A stretch of 64,000 nucleotides of DNA, taken from positions 1,116,001 through 1,180,000 of the forward strand of contig CBDDBR010000011.1 of assembly GCA_965225895.1 (NCBI GenBank). Reading direction: 5' to 3'. Position numbers and translations under genes: made by a program. Origin of the DNA: Endobugula sp965225895 (GTDB lineage Bacteria > Pseudomonadota > Gammaproteobacteria > Pseudomonadales > Cellvibrionaceae). This document shows positions 46,122-56,058 of this stretch, one piece after another (within the stretch, counting starts at the first letter, position 1; the number at the start of each line of letters is the position of its first letter). The notes under the pieces are model-generated. The model had not been told where the DNA came from. It saw nothing but the letters and a program-made list of their open reading frames with translations, and did no database searches.

Positions 46122-47603
46122 CTATTTTTTAGGTTTTTTGGGCGATGTCTTTTTATCTGCCTGATAAGAACGTGATGTTTTTAAACGGCGTTGACGTGTG
46201 CGTTGCTTATCACTTAATTCTTTATTGCCAAATGGGTTATCTGCAGTCTTAAACTGCAAACGAATCGGTGTACCGTGCAAATCTAATGCACGACGATACG
46301 TTTTTTCTAAGTAACGCAAGTAATGACCAGGAATATCCGAGGTTTGGTTACCATGAATAACAATAATGGGTGGATTATGACCCCCTGCATGCGCGTAACG
46401 CAGCTTGATACGATGACCACGTACCACAGGTGGCTGATGCTCACGTACCGCCATCTGTAAAATATTGGTTAAATGATTAGTAGAAAAACGATCGGTTGCA
46501 GATGCGTACGCCTTCTCAATCGACGCATATAAATGCCCCACGCCAGTTCCATGCAATGCAGATATAAAATGCGTATCCGCAAAATCAACAAAACGCAGTC
46601 TTCGCTCTAACTCGCTTTTAATATACTGCTTAAATTCCGCCTCAAGGCCATCCCATTTATTTAATGCAACAACCAAAGCGCGGCCAGAATCAATTACATG
46701 CCCCATTAAATGCAAGTCTTGATCAACAATGCCTTCACTCGCATCAAGCAATAACACAACAACATTTGCGTCTTCAATTGCCTGTAGGGTTTTAACAATA
46801 GAAAACTTCTCTACGGTTTCTTTCACATTTTTACGGCGTCGAATACCCGCTGTATCAATAATGGTATATGGCTTATCGTGACGCTCATAATTGATATAAA
46901 TACTATCGCGTGTCGTTCCTGGCATATCGTAAACAATGACACGATCTTCACCTAACAAACGATTCACTAATGTCGATTTACCCACATTAGGTCGGCCCAC
47001 AACCGCTATTTTAATTCCTTGGGTAGCGCGTGTATCAACATCGCCCGCTTCCTTTTGTTCGGCTTCTTCGCCTAGCTCTTCATCATATTCTGGTACAGGC
47101 TCTGGCTCGGGTTCAGGAAAGCTATCCACAACCGTTTGCATTAGGCGACTCACACCACGGCCATGTGTTGCTGTGGTAGCTTGAATGTCTCCTAAACCTA
47201 GCTCATAAAATGGTGCAATCACCACATCAGGATCATGACCATCCACTTTATTCGCTACAATATAAATCGTTTTATTACTGCTACGTAAATGATTAGCAAT
47301 CGCTTGATCAGCAGGCATCAGCCCTGCTCGGCAATCCACAAGAAAAAGGATAATATCGGCTTCTTCAATCGCTAATAACGATTGCTGTGCCATTTCACCG
47401 TCAATGCCCTCTTCATCACCACTTAAACCACCAGTATCAATACAAATAAAACGGCGGTTTTCAAACTCAGCTTCGCCATACTTGCGGTCACGGGTCAGAC
47501 CAGAGAAGTTCGCTACAAGCGCATCTCTGCGTCGAGTTAGACGATTAAATAAAGTCGATTTACCGACATTAGGTCTGCCCACAAGGGCAATAACAGGAAG
47601 CAT
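46122..47603 (-). CDS. der: Ribosome assembly GTPase Der (EngA)
   Basis: A double-GTPase needed for 50S subunit maturation. The 493-residue protein has two complete G domains: G1 GRPNVGKST at about residue 8 and again at about 207, with NKxD motifs ANKVD and LNKWD. An acidic linker (EPEPEPVPEYDEELGEEAEQKEAGD) joins them, and a KH-like C-terminal domain ends in a basic tail. Usual length and usual place after bamB. Confidence 0.98.
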   Translation of the reverse strand: MLPVIALVGRPNVGKSTLFNRLTRRRDALVANFSGLTRDRKYGEAEFENRRFICIDTGGLSGDEEGIDGEMAQQSLLAIEEADIILFLVDCRAGLMPADQAIANHLRSSNKTIYIVANKVDGHDPDVVIAPFYELGLGDIQATTATHGRGVSRLMQTVVDSFPEPEPEPVPEYDEELGEEAEQKEAGDVDTRATQGIKIAVVGRPNVGKSTLVNRLLGEDRVIVYDMPGTTRDSIYINYERHDKPYTIIDTAGIRRRKNVKETVEKFSIVKTLQAIEDANVVVLLLDASEGIVDQDLHLMGHVIDSGRALVVALNKWDGLEAEFKQYIKSELERRLRFVDFADTHFISALHGTGVGHLYASIEKAYASATDRFSTNHLTNILQMAVREHQPPVVRGHRIKLRYAHAGGHNPPIIVIHGNQTSDIPGHYLRYLEKTYRRALDLHGTPIRLQFKTADNPFGNKELSDKQRTRQRRLKTSRSYQADKKTSPKKPKK

Positions 47604-47656
47604 ATTTAGTCTATTCCAGTAAGAATAATGTTAGGCATTAGTCTTGTGTGTAGGTG

Positions 47657-47692
47657 ATTTTAATGAGCAAGCGATGCTCTGCTCATTAAAAT
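47657..47692. repeat. Inverted repeat between bamB and der
   Basis: ATTTTAATGAGCA (47657-47669) pairs with TGCTCATTAAAAT (47680-47692), a 13-bp stem with a ten-base loop. The better T-run (ATATATTTTT) is on the plus strand, where no gene needs it. On the minus strand it could still act as a weak terminator or mRNA stabiliser between bamB and der. Confidence 0.5.
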
Positions 47693-47769
47693 ATATTTTT
47701 AGTTGTGTCGTTTATTACGTCACAAACGCTGGCATGAATGTATCACTCAAAACGCCAAATAAAGAAAGA

Positions 47770-48918
47770 TTACTTACCCGAATTACGTAAGTGAACAGAG
47801 ATCGATGACAACTCACCATCATTACCCAACAAATACAGATAAGTACCATCGGATACCATTGGTGAACGAATACCGTCACTATCAAAACGATCACGCCCCA
47901 CAATTACCCCTAATTCAGGGTCAAACACGTGTACATAACCTTCAAAATCAGATACCACTACAAAACCCGCTAAATTTTGGGGTGCAGATAATTTACGGTG
48001 TAATAACAAACTATTTTCCCATAATGGCAAACCCGTTTTCGCATCATAACTATGTAAGCTGCCATCTGCAGCGGTTACAAAAACACGATCACCAATAACC
48101 AGTGGCGTTTGATGGCTGGATACTTTTTGCGTCCAACGTAAGCGTCCATCGGGAGCAATGGCTGTGATATGGCCATTAAAACTCGTTGAGTACACTGTGC
48201 TACCACTAATAACTGGACTACCATCGACATCAACCACGCGATCTAATTGCGTGAGGCCTTGAGGGTATGCAACACGCCTTTCCCAATATAAAACACCATC
48301 TTCTGCAGAAAGCGCTACGATTTTGCCATTGGCAAAACCCGTAATTAAGTTATTACCAAAGACTTGTGGAGTTGCTGTACCGCGTAGTGTTAATACAGGT
48401 AGCTTGGCGCTATAACGCCATAAAAATTTACCCGTTTCATGCTCCAAACCATAAAGCTTGCCGTCGTTAGTTTGCACAACTACCACGTTACCATTGGTTT
48501 GTGGTGGCGCAAGTATTTCACTTGCAATATTGGTACGCCAAATTTCTTGCCCGTCGATTTGATTCAAAGCAATCACATCGCCCTCTAATGAACCAATTAA
48601 TACGATCGTATCACCTAAACCAACACCTGCCGACAAATCTGCTTTAACGTTTGTTTTCCATTTTTGCTTACCCGTTTGACGATCATAAGCATAAATTCGA
48701 CCATATACATCATTCGCAAATACAGTATCGATATTAATCGCTGGCTTCACTACTTGATATAGTTCACCAAGACCTTTACCTACCGTACGACTCCAACGCT
48801 CTTTAACGACAACATTTTCAGGAATTTTTGTAAGCTCTTTAGGTGGCTCAAGTTTTTCTTTAAAAAATGAACACGACGATAGGCTAACAACAGTAAGTAC
48901 AGCTACCAATAATCGCAT
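47770..48918 (-). CDS. bamB: Outer membrane protein assembly factor BamB
   Basis: A lipoprotein of the BAM complex that inserts beta-barrel proteins. The 382-residue protein has a lipoprotein signal with lipobox LSSC (Cys at residue 16) and an eight-bladed PQQ-like propeller; blade motifs such as YDRQTGKQKWKT, LEHETGKFLWRY and YDAKTGLPLWEN are visible. Length equals that of E. coli BamB. It starts two bases after the yfgM stop. Confidence 0.97.
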   Translation of the reverse strand: MRLLVAVLTVVSLSSCSFFKEKLEPPKELTKIPENVVVKERWSRTVGKGLGELYQVVKPAINIDTVFANDVYGRIYAYDRQTGKQKWKTNVKADLSAGVGLGDTIVLIGSLEGDVIALNQIDGQEIWRTNIASEILAPPQTNGNVVVVQTNDGKLYGLEHETGKFLWRYSAKLPVLTLRGTATPQVFGNNLITGFANGKIVALSAEDGVLYWERRVAYPQGLTQLDRVVDVDGSPVISGSTVYSTSFNGHITAIAPDGRLRWTQKVSSHQTPLVIGDRVFVTAADGSLHSYDAKTGLPLWENSLLLHRKLSAPQNLAGFVVVSDFEGYVHVFDPELGVIVGRDRFDSDGIRSPMVSDGTYLYLLGNDGELSSISVHLRNSGK

Positions 48919-48920
48919 GA

Positions 48921-49583
48921 TTATTTATCTCCAGCAGGTAAATTAGCCAACTTAATAGGAATTAAACGACGACGAAAGCTCGACGATTCACCCAATGCAT
49001 CCAGTGCTTGCTGATACGAAGCTCTTGCATCATCCCATGCTTCTTGAGCCACCAATATATCGCCTTTTAACTCGGCATTCATCGATAAGAACGAATCTGC
49101 TTTTTCAGTATTGAGCAATGCTAACGCCGCATCATATTTTTCTTGTGCGATATAAACTCTTGCCAAACGTATTTCGGCTAACGCTTTTGAAGGCTTATCG
49201 GCATTATCAATCACCCATGATAACGCCGTAGCTGCAGCTTCAAAATTTCCATCATCAGCCGCTATTTTTGCTGATATAAAATTAGCATTAATCGCATATT
49301 GAGAGCTGGCATAGTCGTCTTGTAACTGTTGAATAAGGTAATTGGCGGTTGCCTTTTTTTCTTCTGATAACGCTTCGCCATTTTGGCGTTCAGTACTATC
49401 TAGTAACTCAGAATACAAAACAGAGGCTTGTTCAGCTTTTTGGCGCTGATCATTCTGCCACCACTGAAAGCCAAAATAGGCAATCAAACCAACTAATACG
49501 GCAACAATTAATGAATTACCATTTTCTTTCCACCAATTTTTTAATTGTTGTAATTGTTCTTCATCGGTCAAATGGTCTGCCAC
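48921..49583 (-). CDS. yfgM: YfgM, TPR protein of the periplasmic chaperone network
   Basis: A 220-residue inner-membrane protein: short cytosolic N-terminus (DEEQLQQLKNWWKENG), one membrane segment (about 24-42), then a periplasmic tetratricopeptide region (ALAEIRLARVYIAQEKYDAALALLNTEKADSF and further helices). E. coli YfgM associates with SecYEG and PpiD. Position between hisS and bamB is the conserved one. Confidence 0.94.
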   Translation of the reverse strand: MADHLTDEEQLQQLKNWWKENGNSLIVAVLVGLIAYFGFQWWQNDQRQKAEQASVLYSELLDSTERQNGEALSEEKKATANYLIQQLQDDYASSQYAINANFISAKIAADDGNFEAAATALSWVIDNADKPSKALAEIRLARVYIAQEKYDAALALLNTEKADSFLSMNAELKGDILVAQEAWDDARASYQQALDALGESSSFRRRLIPIKLANLPAGDK

Positions 49584-49640
49584 GTTACGTCTCTCCTAAA
49601 ATCTAGCGTTAATCGTTGTTATCGTTATAATCACTACGGG

Positions 49641-50903
49641 TTAATTTATTAATGCAATACATGCATCAAGGGTGCATGTTTGCTGCGCTTTCTCTTCGCG
49701 TAAAAATTTTACAGTCAGCTGCTGACTTGCCATTTCATCGTCACCTATAATCAAAGCTATATCAGCACCGCTTTTATCTGCTTTTTTCATTTGATTTTTA
49801 AAACTTCCGCCACCACAATGACTTACAATGACTTTATGAGGTAATTTATCACGCAAAATCTCTGCTGTTTTTAATGAATATGGATGTACATTCCCCACAG
49901 AGACAATATAAATATCAGTCTTTGCTTGTACATTTTCAGGAACAACCGCTAATGTTTCAAGTAATAAAACTAAACGTTCAACCCCCATAGCAAAACCCAC
50001 AGCAGGTGTTGGCTTGCCACCTAATTGCTCAACAAGACCATTATATCGACCTCCTGCACAAATAGTACCCTGCGCACCTAATCGATCAGTCACCCATTCA
50101 AAAACACTGTAATCATAATAATCCAGACCACGTACTAAACGAGGGTTCACTCGATAAGGTACATTCGCTGCATCTAAAATCGCTTTTAATTCTGCAAAAT
50201 GTGCTGTGGCTTCAGGCTCAATATAATCTGCCAGTTGAGGCGCTTCGTGTAACAATGCCTGTGTGTTCGAGTTTTTACTGTCTAAAATACGTAACGGATT
50301 TGAATCTAAACGGCGCTGACTATCCTCATCTAATTGCTCTTTTAATGGCAATAAGTAATCAACTAAGGCTTGACGATAGGTCGCGCGGGATTGTGATGTT
50401 CCCAAAGAGTTAATTTCTAATGTGACCGCATCTTGAATACCGAGCGTTGCCCATAAACGAGCTGTCAGCAGTAGTAATTCTGCATCAACATCAGGGCCAT
50501 TAAAGCCAAAAGTTTCCACGCCTATTTGATGAAATTGACGCAAGCGGCCTTTTTGTGGACGCTCGTAACGAAACATTGGGCCGTAGTACCACAGTTTTTG
50601 CGTTTGATTGTATAGCAAGCCATTTTGCTCGCAGGCACGAACACAAGAAGCGGTACCCTCTGGTCTTAAGGTTACATTATCCCCATTACGATCAGCAAAG
50701 GTGTACATTTCTTTTTCAACAATATCGGTGACTTCACCGATAGAACGCTTAAACAGCTCCGTTTGTTCCATAATAGGAAAACGAATTTCTTTGTAGGCGT
50801 ATTGCTTTAGGGTTGATGACACTGCAGATTCAATGTATTGCCATACTGGAGATTGCTCTGGCAATAAATCATTCATTCCGCGAATTGCTTGTATCTTACT
50901 CAA
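49641..50903 (-). CDS. hisS: Histidyl-tRNA synthetase HisS
   Basis: A class II synthetase of 420 residues with IQAIRGMNDLLP at the N-terminus, motif 2 (FRYERPQKGRLRQFHQIGVE), the histidine-specific LVRGLDYYDYSVFEW and AGGRYNGLVEQLGG, motif 3 VGFAMGVERL, and a C-terminal anticodon-binding domain. Standard length. Confidence 0.98.
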   Translation of the reverse strand: MSKIQAIRGMNDLLPEQSPVWQYIESAVSSTLKQYAYKEIRFPIMEQTELFKRSIGEVTDIVEKEMYTFADRNGDNVTLRPEGTASCVRACEQNGLLYNQTQKLWYYGPMFRYERPQKGRLRQFHQIGVETFGFNGPDVDAELLLLTARLWATLGIQDAVTLEINSLGTSQSRATYRQALVDYLLPLKEQLDEDSQRRLDSNPLRILDSKNSNTQALLHEAPQLADYIEPEATAHFAELKAILDAANVPYRVNPRLVRGLDYYDYSVFEWVTDRLGAQGTICAGGRYNGLVEQLGGKPTPAVGFAMGVERLVLLLETLAVVPENVQAKTDIYIVSVGNVHPYSLKTAEILRDKLPHKVIVSHCGGGSFKNQMKKADKSGADIALIIGDDEMASQQLTVKFLREEKAQQTCTLDACIALIN

Positions 50904-51026
50904 TGGATCATCCTAATTGTGTTACTGAAGTGTCATAAAAGGCGGGTATTATAGGCTAAATAAAGGCGGGACTTAAGTCTTATTCACGTTATTCGTTATA
51001 CAGCCTTATATCAGGCTGCATTCACA

Positions 51027-52139
51027 TTATGACTTTGCGATGACATTTTCCATTAACTTGGCTTTATCATCTGCTTTATCTCTAATCAAACGTTCCAAAT
51101 CATCAACTAGTGTATCTTTTGATAGTTTTTGGCTCGGCAAACCATCAATGTACACTAAATTATTTGGCGTACCGCCAGCCAAACCTAGATCTGCCTCTTT
51201 TGCCTCACCAGGGCCATTAACAACACAACCAATCACCGCAACATCCATTGGCACAGTGATATCTTCTAAGCGTGTTTCTAGCGCATTCATGGTTGCGATC
51301 ACATCAAAATTTTGTCGTGAACAGCTAGGACAAGCAATAAAATTAATTCCTTTACTACGTAACTTTAAGCTCTTTAATAAATCCCAACCCACTTTAATCT
51401 CTTGAACAGGGTCTGCCGCTAATGAGATACGTATTGTATCCCCTATACCATCCATTAACAGCGCACCAAGCCCCACAGCCGACTTAACGGTTCCCGAGCG
51501 AAAACCACCCGCTTCAGTAATACCTAAGTGTAAAGGTTGATCAATTTGAGTGGCTAATTGCCGATAAGCGCCTACAGCCATAAAAACATCGGATGCTTTC
51601 ACACTTACTTTAAAATCGTAAAAATTGAGCTTATCGAGAATATCTACATGTCGCATCGCTGACTCGACTAATGCTTCAGGTGTTGGCTCGCCGTATTTTT
51701 TCTGTAAATCTTTTTCTAAAGAACCTGCATTAACACCAATACGAATAGGAATATTTAAATCGCGGGCTTTATCTACTACCGCTAAAATACGTTTTTCTCG
51801 ACCAATATTACCAGGATTTATACGTAAGCAATCCACACCCAAATCAGCCACGCGTAAGGCAATACGGTAATCAAAATGAATATCGGCAACTAAAGGAATA
51901 TCCACTTGTTGACGGATTTTACCAAAGGCTTCTGCGGCATCCATAGTAGGCACAGACACACGAACGATATCAGCGCCCGCCTGTTGTATTTGCTGTATTT
52001 GTGTCACCGTTGCCTCAACATCGGTCGTTTCTGTATTCGTCATGCTCTGCACGCTAATTGGTGCATCACCACCCACAGGAACATCACCAATCATAATTTG
52101 GCGAGACTTACGACGCTTTATAGGGGATTCAGAATGCAT
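51027..52139 (-). CDS. ispG: 4-hydroxy-3-methylbut-2-enyl diphosphate synthase IspG
   Basis: The penultimate MEP-pathway enzyme for isoprenoids, carrying a [4Fe-4S] cluster. The 370-residue protein has VSVQSMTNTETTDV, the TIM barrel (PLVADIHFDYRIAL, LRINPGNIG) and the C-terminal Fe-S region with FIACPSCSRQ and IGCVVNGPGEA. The ATG at 52139 follows AAGAG; a TTG two codons earlier is less likely. Confidence 0.97.
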   Translation of the reverse strand: MHSESPIKRRKSRQIMIGDVPVGGDAPISVQSMTNTETTDVEATVTQIQQIQQAGADIVRVSVPTMDAAEAFGKIRQQVDIPLVADIHFDYRIALRVADLGVDCLRINPGNIGREKRILAVVDKARDLNIPIRIGVNAGSLEKDLQKKYGEPTPEALVESAMRHVDILDKLNFYDFKVSVKASDVFMAVGAYRQLATQIDQPLHLGITEAGGFRSGTVKSAVGLGALLMDGIGDTIRISLAADPVQEIKVGWDLLKSLKLRSKGINFIACPSCSRQNFDVIATMNALETRLEDITVPMDVAVIGCVVNGPGEAKEADLGLAGGTPNNLVYIDGLPSQKLSKDTLVDDLERLIRDKADDKAKLMENVIAKS

Positions 52140-52175
52140 AAACAACTCTTAGAATAATGACGATAAGATAAAATA

Positions 52176-53209
52176 TTAACTACCTAGATTTAATCGCAAG
52201 GTTCTACCATCACGACTATTATCTAATGCAACAGGTTCATCATTAAAATGTAATGTGGTACCTGAAATATTACCCAGAATAACAAAAAAAGGCGCTTTTC
52301 CACGAACAAGTAATTGCGTATCTTCAAAGCGCAGGCTCGATACAATGGTGACATTATCAGCATCAACTACTTCGACCCAACAATCTTCGGCAAAAGTAAA
52401 AAACAACTGATCATCATCAACACTAGCCGTATCACCAACACTTTCGACTAACTCATTGATAACGGAGGGATCCTCAGGCAACAACTCTTCGACCTCAACA
52501 CCCTCCAAAATAGCGTTTGTCTCGACAGGTGCAATAATTTCTTCTTCTACTGCATCACCGTCAGCCTCAAGCTCAACAGCCTCTGATGGCACTAATGAAA
52601 CACCATCTAATACTGGTAGCTGACTCGGCTCGTCGGTGTTTATTATCACACCTTCATCAGTAGAGTGTGACACACCAGAAGCCGCATTTTCTTCGACAAC
52701 TGGTACTATATTTTCAGAACGCTCAGTATCTACAGTGTTTGGTGTATTTACGATACCTTGCTGCAAAGCCGTTGCCTCTTCAGGCAGAACGGTTGTTGTT
52801 TTTTTCTGGGCATCTAAATGTGAGGACACTACAAACCATAAACAAATAATGATTGCACCAATCAAATACGGTAGCCACCACTTTGATGTCGCTGTTTCAT
52901 CTGCTGATTGCTCTAAAGCAGTGGCGCACGCATAATTAGCTTGCTGAGATTGATACCCCTCAATCACCTCTTCTTCAGATAAATTAAGTAATTTAGCGTA
53001 GCTTTTGAGATAACCACGAATAAAAGTCTCAGATAAAAAGGTTGACTGTCACCAGACTCCAACGCCTTAATTTTAGTTACCGACAGTTTTAGTGTGTTCG
53101 CACACTCTTCAACGGTTAAGCCTAATTTTTCGCGTTGCTGCGCTAAAAGCTGACCAGCAACTAGCTGGCAAGGATCAATTGTATTATTCGCAGTCATATT
53201 ATCTGTCAT
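52176..53209 (-). pseudogene. rodZ: Cytoskeleton protein RodZ, interrupted by a single-base frameshift
   Basis: RodZ links MreB to the cell-wall elongation machinery. The gene is in two overlapping frames. The 5' part (53209 down to about 53036) encodes an HTH domain (GQLLAQQREKLGLTVEECANTL) and then runs into nonsense, stopping at 52964. Reading one base differently at the T5 run (A5 at 53035-53039 on the plus strand) restores PFLSETFIRGYLKSYAKLLNLS, exactly the RodZ continuation. That frame goes on through the membrane segment (WWLPYLIGAIIICLWFVVSS) and an acidic periplasmic part to 52176. One T appears to be missing. The restored protein would have about 344 residues. Confidence 0.88.
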
Positions 53210-53223
53210 TAGAACACCGTTTA

Positions 53224-53994
53224 TTATTTGCTGCCTTGTCGTTCTTTTTTATATTCTAAATATTCTTGCGAGTATGGATGCAAATTTTTAAGGGCTAAAG
53301 AGTAACTGGCCTCTTTATCTTTATTACCAAAGATTCGTTCAATTCTGATACCCAACCACAAACTACGTGCGGAACGCCCCGCAAGGGCATTATATTTATC
53401 TAAGTATTGCTTGGATTTAGCGTACTCTTTTTGGCTAAAGTATAAGTCACCCAACTCAATCATTGGTAGTGCTAATCGATTATTGAGATTAACTGCATGC
53501 TCAAACGATGATTTGGCTTTCACTGCATTACCTAATTCTAGCGCCGTTTGACCTAAATATGTTAACACCAAGGCTCGCTTTTTAAACGTTAGGTCTTTTA
53601 CCCCTTCAGCAAATAACGGGTAAGCTTCTGCATATCGTTTTTGCTCATACAGAAAACGTCCATAATTAACACGCGCCTCTGTAAAGCCTGCATCTGATTT
53701 AAGTGAACGCTGGAAAGTTTGCTCTGCTAGTGTAATTTCACCCGTTAATTGATATAGCAAGGCTAAGCCATTTAAGGCCGAAGGGGAATTAGGTTTTATG
53801 GCCAATGCTTTTTGAAAATGTCGGCGAGAGGCTTCTCTATTATCTCGCTGTAAATAAGTTAACCCTAAGTTTAAATGTGTATCGTGTGCTTTATTTTTAT
53901 CTGGGGTTGCAGAAAAAGGCTTGTTTGTCGTCACACAGCCCGCAACAGCCAACGCTATGGCGAAAACAATAATGCTATACAAAGACTTAAACAC
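53224..53994 (-). CDS. pilF: Type IV pilus biogenesis/stability lipoprotein PilF (PilW)
   Basis: A TPR pilotin needed for outer-membrane localisation of the PilQ secretin. The 256-residue protein has a lipoprotein signal (LAVAGC, Cys at residue 20) and repeated TPRs (LNLGLTYLQRDNREASRRHFQKALAIKPNSPSALNGLALLY, and so on) up to about residue 210. Position between rlmN and rodZ is the conserved one in gammaproteobacteria with type IV pili. Confidence 0.94.
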   Translation of the reverse strand: MFKSLYSIIVFAIALAVAGCVTTNKPFSATPDKNKAHDTHLNLGLTYLQRDNREASRRHFQKALAIKPNSPSALNGLALLYQLTGEITLAEQTFQRSLKSDAGFTEARVNYGRFLYEQKRYAEAYPLFAEGVKDLTFKKRALVLTYLGQTALELGNAVKAKSSFEHAVNLNNRLALPMIELGDLYFSQKEYAKSKQYLDKYNALAGRSARSLWLGIRIERIFGNKDKEASYSLALKNLHPYSQEYLEYKKERQGSK

Positions 53995-54023
53995 GAACCA
54001 ACCCCTACTTCACGAATGAATTT

Positions 54024-55202
54024 TTATTCTGATACAAATTTTACCGTTTCAATAGCTTCTGCATTCTGCTGTTGACGATAGCGCTCACTGCGCGATGTTT
54101 TATCTTTTACCGTGCCCGCTAATTGGCCGCACGCTGCATCAATATCATCGCCACGCGTTGTTCTTACCGTGGTAGTAAACCCTGCTTTAATCAAGATATC
54201 TTGAAACGTACGCAAAGCATTATTGCTCACACGTTTATAATTGACCAACGAAAATGGGTTAAACGGAATTAAGTTGATTTTGACAGGAATTTCACGCAAA
54301 AGTTCCGCCAACTCATGTGCGTGGTGCGGGCGATCATTCACCTGATCAATCAATGTATATTCAATGGTCATTTTACGACGATTATCTGGCAAGCCGTCAA
54401 TATAACGCTTAGCAGAATCAAGTAATACGGCGATCGGGTATTTTTTGTTAATTGGTACTAATTCATTACGCAGCTCATCATTAGGAGCATGCAACGAAAT
54501 AGCCAAACTCACATCCGTTTGCTCGCCTAAACGATCTAGCGCGGGCACCACACCTGACGTACTCAAAGTAACACGGCGCTTAGATAAACCGTAAGCGTTA
54601 TCGTCCATCATTAAATTCATTGAATCGACAACGTTTTCAAAATTAAGCAGCGGCTCTCCCATCCCCATCATAACAACATTTGTAATGGTACGAGGCGCCT
54701 TAGGATCTAATTGGCCATAAGACTTTGCAGCAATCCATACTTGCCCAATAATTTCAGCGGCGGTGAGATCACGGTTAAAGCCTTGCTTTCCTGTCGCACA
54801 AAAACTGCAATCCAAAGAACACCCTACTTGCGATGACACACACAAAGTGCCTCTGTCACCATCGGGGATCAATACAGTTTCTACAACATTATTACCGCTA
54901 ACACCAATAAGAAATTTACGCGTACCATCGGTTGAATCAAGCTGCTTAATGACTTGGGGGGGACGAATCTCCGCAATCACTTTTAAACGTTCACGCAGAG
55001 CTTTACTAATATTTGACATAGCATCGAAATCATCGATGCCATTTTGATGAATCCATTTTTGCACCTGAATGGCACGAAAACGTTTTTCGCCTATAGACTC
55101 AAAAAAATCAATAAGCTTTGATGTCGACAAACCTAATAAATTTATTTTTTCAGGCACTACATCATTTGAAGTAGTACCGCCGACATCAACAGTAACAGAC
55201 AT
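54024..55202 (-). CDS. rlmN: Dual-specificity RNA methyltransferase RlmN
   Basis: A radical SAM enzyme that methylates C2 of A2503 in 23S rRNA and A37 of some tRNAs. The 392-residue protein has the radical SAM motif C128-x3-C132-x2-C135 (GCSLDCSFCATGKQGF). It also has MMGMGEPLLNFENV and the C-terminal RTTRGDDIDAACGQLAG with the methyl-carrying cysteine. The ATG at 55202 follows GAGAG; a TTG four codons earlier is less likely. It starts 12 bases after ndk. Confidence 0.97.
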   Translation of the reverse strand: MSVTVDVGGTTSNDVVPEKINLLGLSTSKLIDFFESIGEKRFRAIQVQKWIHQNGIDDFDAMSNISKALRERLKVIAEIRPPQVIKQLDSTDGTRKFLIGVSGNNVVETVLIPDGDRGTLCVSSQVGCSLDCSFCATGKQGFNRDLTAAEIIGQVWIAAKSYGQLDPKAPRTITNVVMMGMGEPLLNFENVVDSMNLMMDDNAYGLSKRRVTLSTSGVVPALDRLGEQTDVSLAISLHAPNDELRNELVPINKKYPIAVLLDSAKRYIDGLPDNRRKMTIEYTLIDQVNDRPHHAHELAELLREIPVKINLIPFNPFSLVNYKRVSNNALRTFQDILIKAGFTTTVRTTRGDDIDAACGQLAGTVKDKTSRSERYRQQQNAEAIETVKFVSE

Positions 55203-55214
55203 GGAATCTCTCAA

Positions 55215-55640
55215 TTAACGAGGGCAAAGCTCGTTATCTTTAAAGAAATAAGCAATTTCACGTGCTGCTGATTCAGTAGAATCAGAACCATGTACTGCGT
55301 TTGCATCAATAGATTGTGCAAAATCAGAACGAATAGTACCTGCTGCTGCTTCTTCTGGGTTTGTTGCACCCATTAGGTCACGGTTTTTTAATACAGCACC
55401 TTCGCCTTCAAGTACTTGAACAACCACAGGGCCAGATGTCATAAATTCAACTAGCGCACCAAAAAAAGGTCTTTCTTTATGCTCTGCATAAAAACCTTCT
55501 GCTTGCTCTTGTGATAAATGAACCATTTTTGCAGCAACCAATGTCAAACTCGCTTGTTCAAAACGAGCAATGATTTCACCAATAACGTTTTTAGCAACGG
55601 CATCAGGCTTAATAATAGATAGTGTGCGTTCGACAGTCAC
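55215..55640 (-). CDS. ndk: Nucleoside diphosphate kinase Ndk
   Basis: Equalises nucleoside triphosphate pools by phosphate transfer through a histidine. The 141-residue product has VERTLSIIKPDAVAKN, RPFFGALVEFMTSGPV and active-site H117 in NAVHGSDS. The start is a GTG at 55640, following AAGAGAG at the right distance; the open frame continues upstream for 23 codons without family similarity. Confidence 0.97.
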   Translation of the reverse strand: MTVERTLSIIKPDAVAKNVIGEIIARFEQASLTLVAAKMVHLSQEQAEGFYAEHKERPFFGALVEFMTSGPVVVQVLEGEGAVLKNRDLMGATNPEEAAAGTIRSDFAQSIDANAVHGSDSTESAAREIAYFFKDNELCPR

Positions 55641-56058
55641 AGGATTCTCTCTTAAGTAAGTGTATTTACGGGAGCTTATGCAACAAATTTTGCAATAAAA
55701 AAGTAGCACCCATTTCGGGTCGCCATTCTAAGGATTTATAACTACGACAGCAATAGCTAATACATATTTATTCTTGACGCTACAAGAAAGGCACATCAAA
55801 CCTTTCATATAAAAAATGAAAAACGCACACCGATCAATAAAAACAACATGTCGCCTAATTCATCATTAGGGTATTAAAACGGAAAATCTTATTTAATAAA
55901 GGAATAAGAGCGCTTAAGCAAAGAGATAAAAGATGAGTTAGGTGACACGATAAATTAATTTGTCAATTATATTTTACATTTACCCCCAAAAAAGCAGATA
56001 CTTAGCGCAAAATATCATGACAGATAACGGCAAAAGCGTAAAAAGGGTTTCGAAGTCA
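55641..56058. other. 418-bp region between ndk and the LacI-type gene
   Basis: No gene is supported, apart from a possible N-terminal extension of the LacI-type gene from 56017. It holds the leftward ndk promoter (55725-55753). The right-hand half is very AT-rich. It marks the left boundary of the LacI/SMP-30 pair inserted into an otherwise conserved gene order; I see no repeats or transposase remnants at this edge. Confidence 0.5.
55725..55753 (-). promoter_or_regulatory. Probable sigma-70 promoter of ndk
   Basis: On the minus strand TTGCTG (55748-55753), a 17-base spacer and TAGAAT (55725-55730) give good -35 and -10 elements about 90 bases upstream of the ndk start. Confidence 0.5.

Noticed and set aside
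53031..53041. Programmed -1 frameshifting in rodZ
   Set aside because: The T5 run allows a one-base P-site slip, but there is no X-XXY-YYZ heptamer, the run is short for transcriptional slippage, and known rodZ genes are single frame. Kept only as a less likely alternative.
52964..53209. Independent 81-residue XRE-type gene
   Set aside because: Its last 24 codons do not resemble an HTH protein tail, whereas shifting one base gives an exact RodZ continuation into the next frame. It is the 5' piece of frameshifted rodZ.
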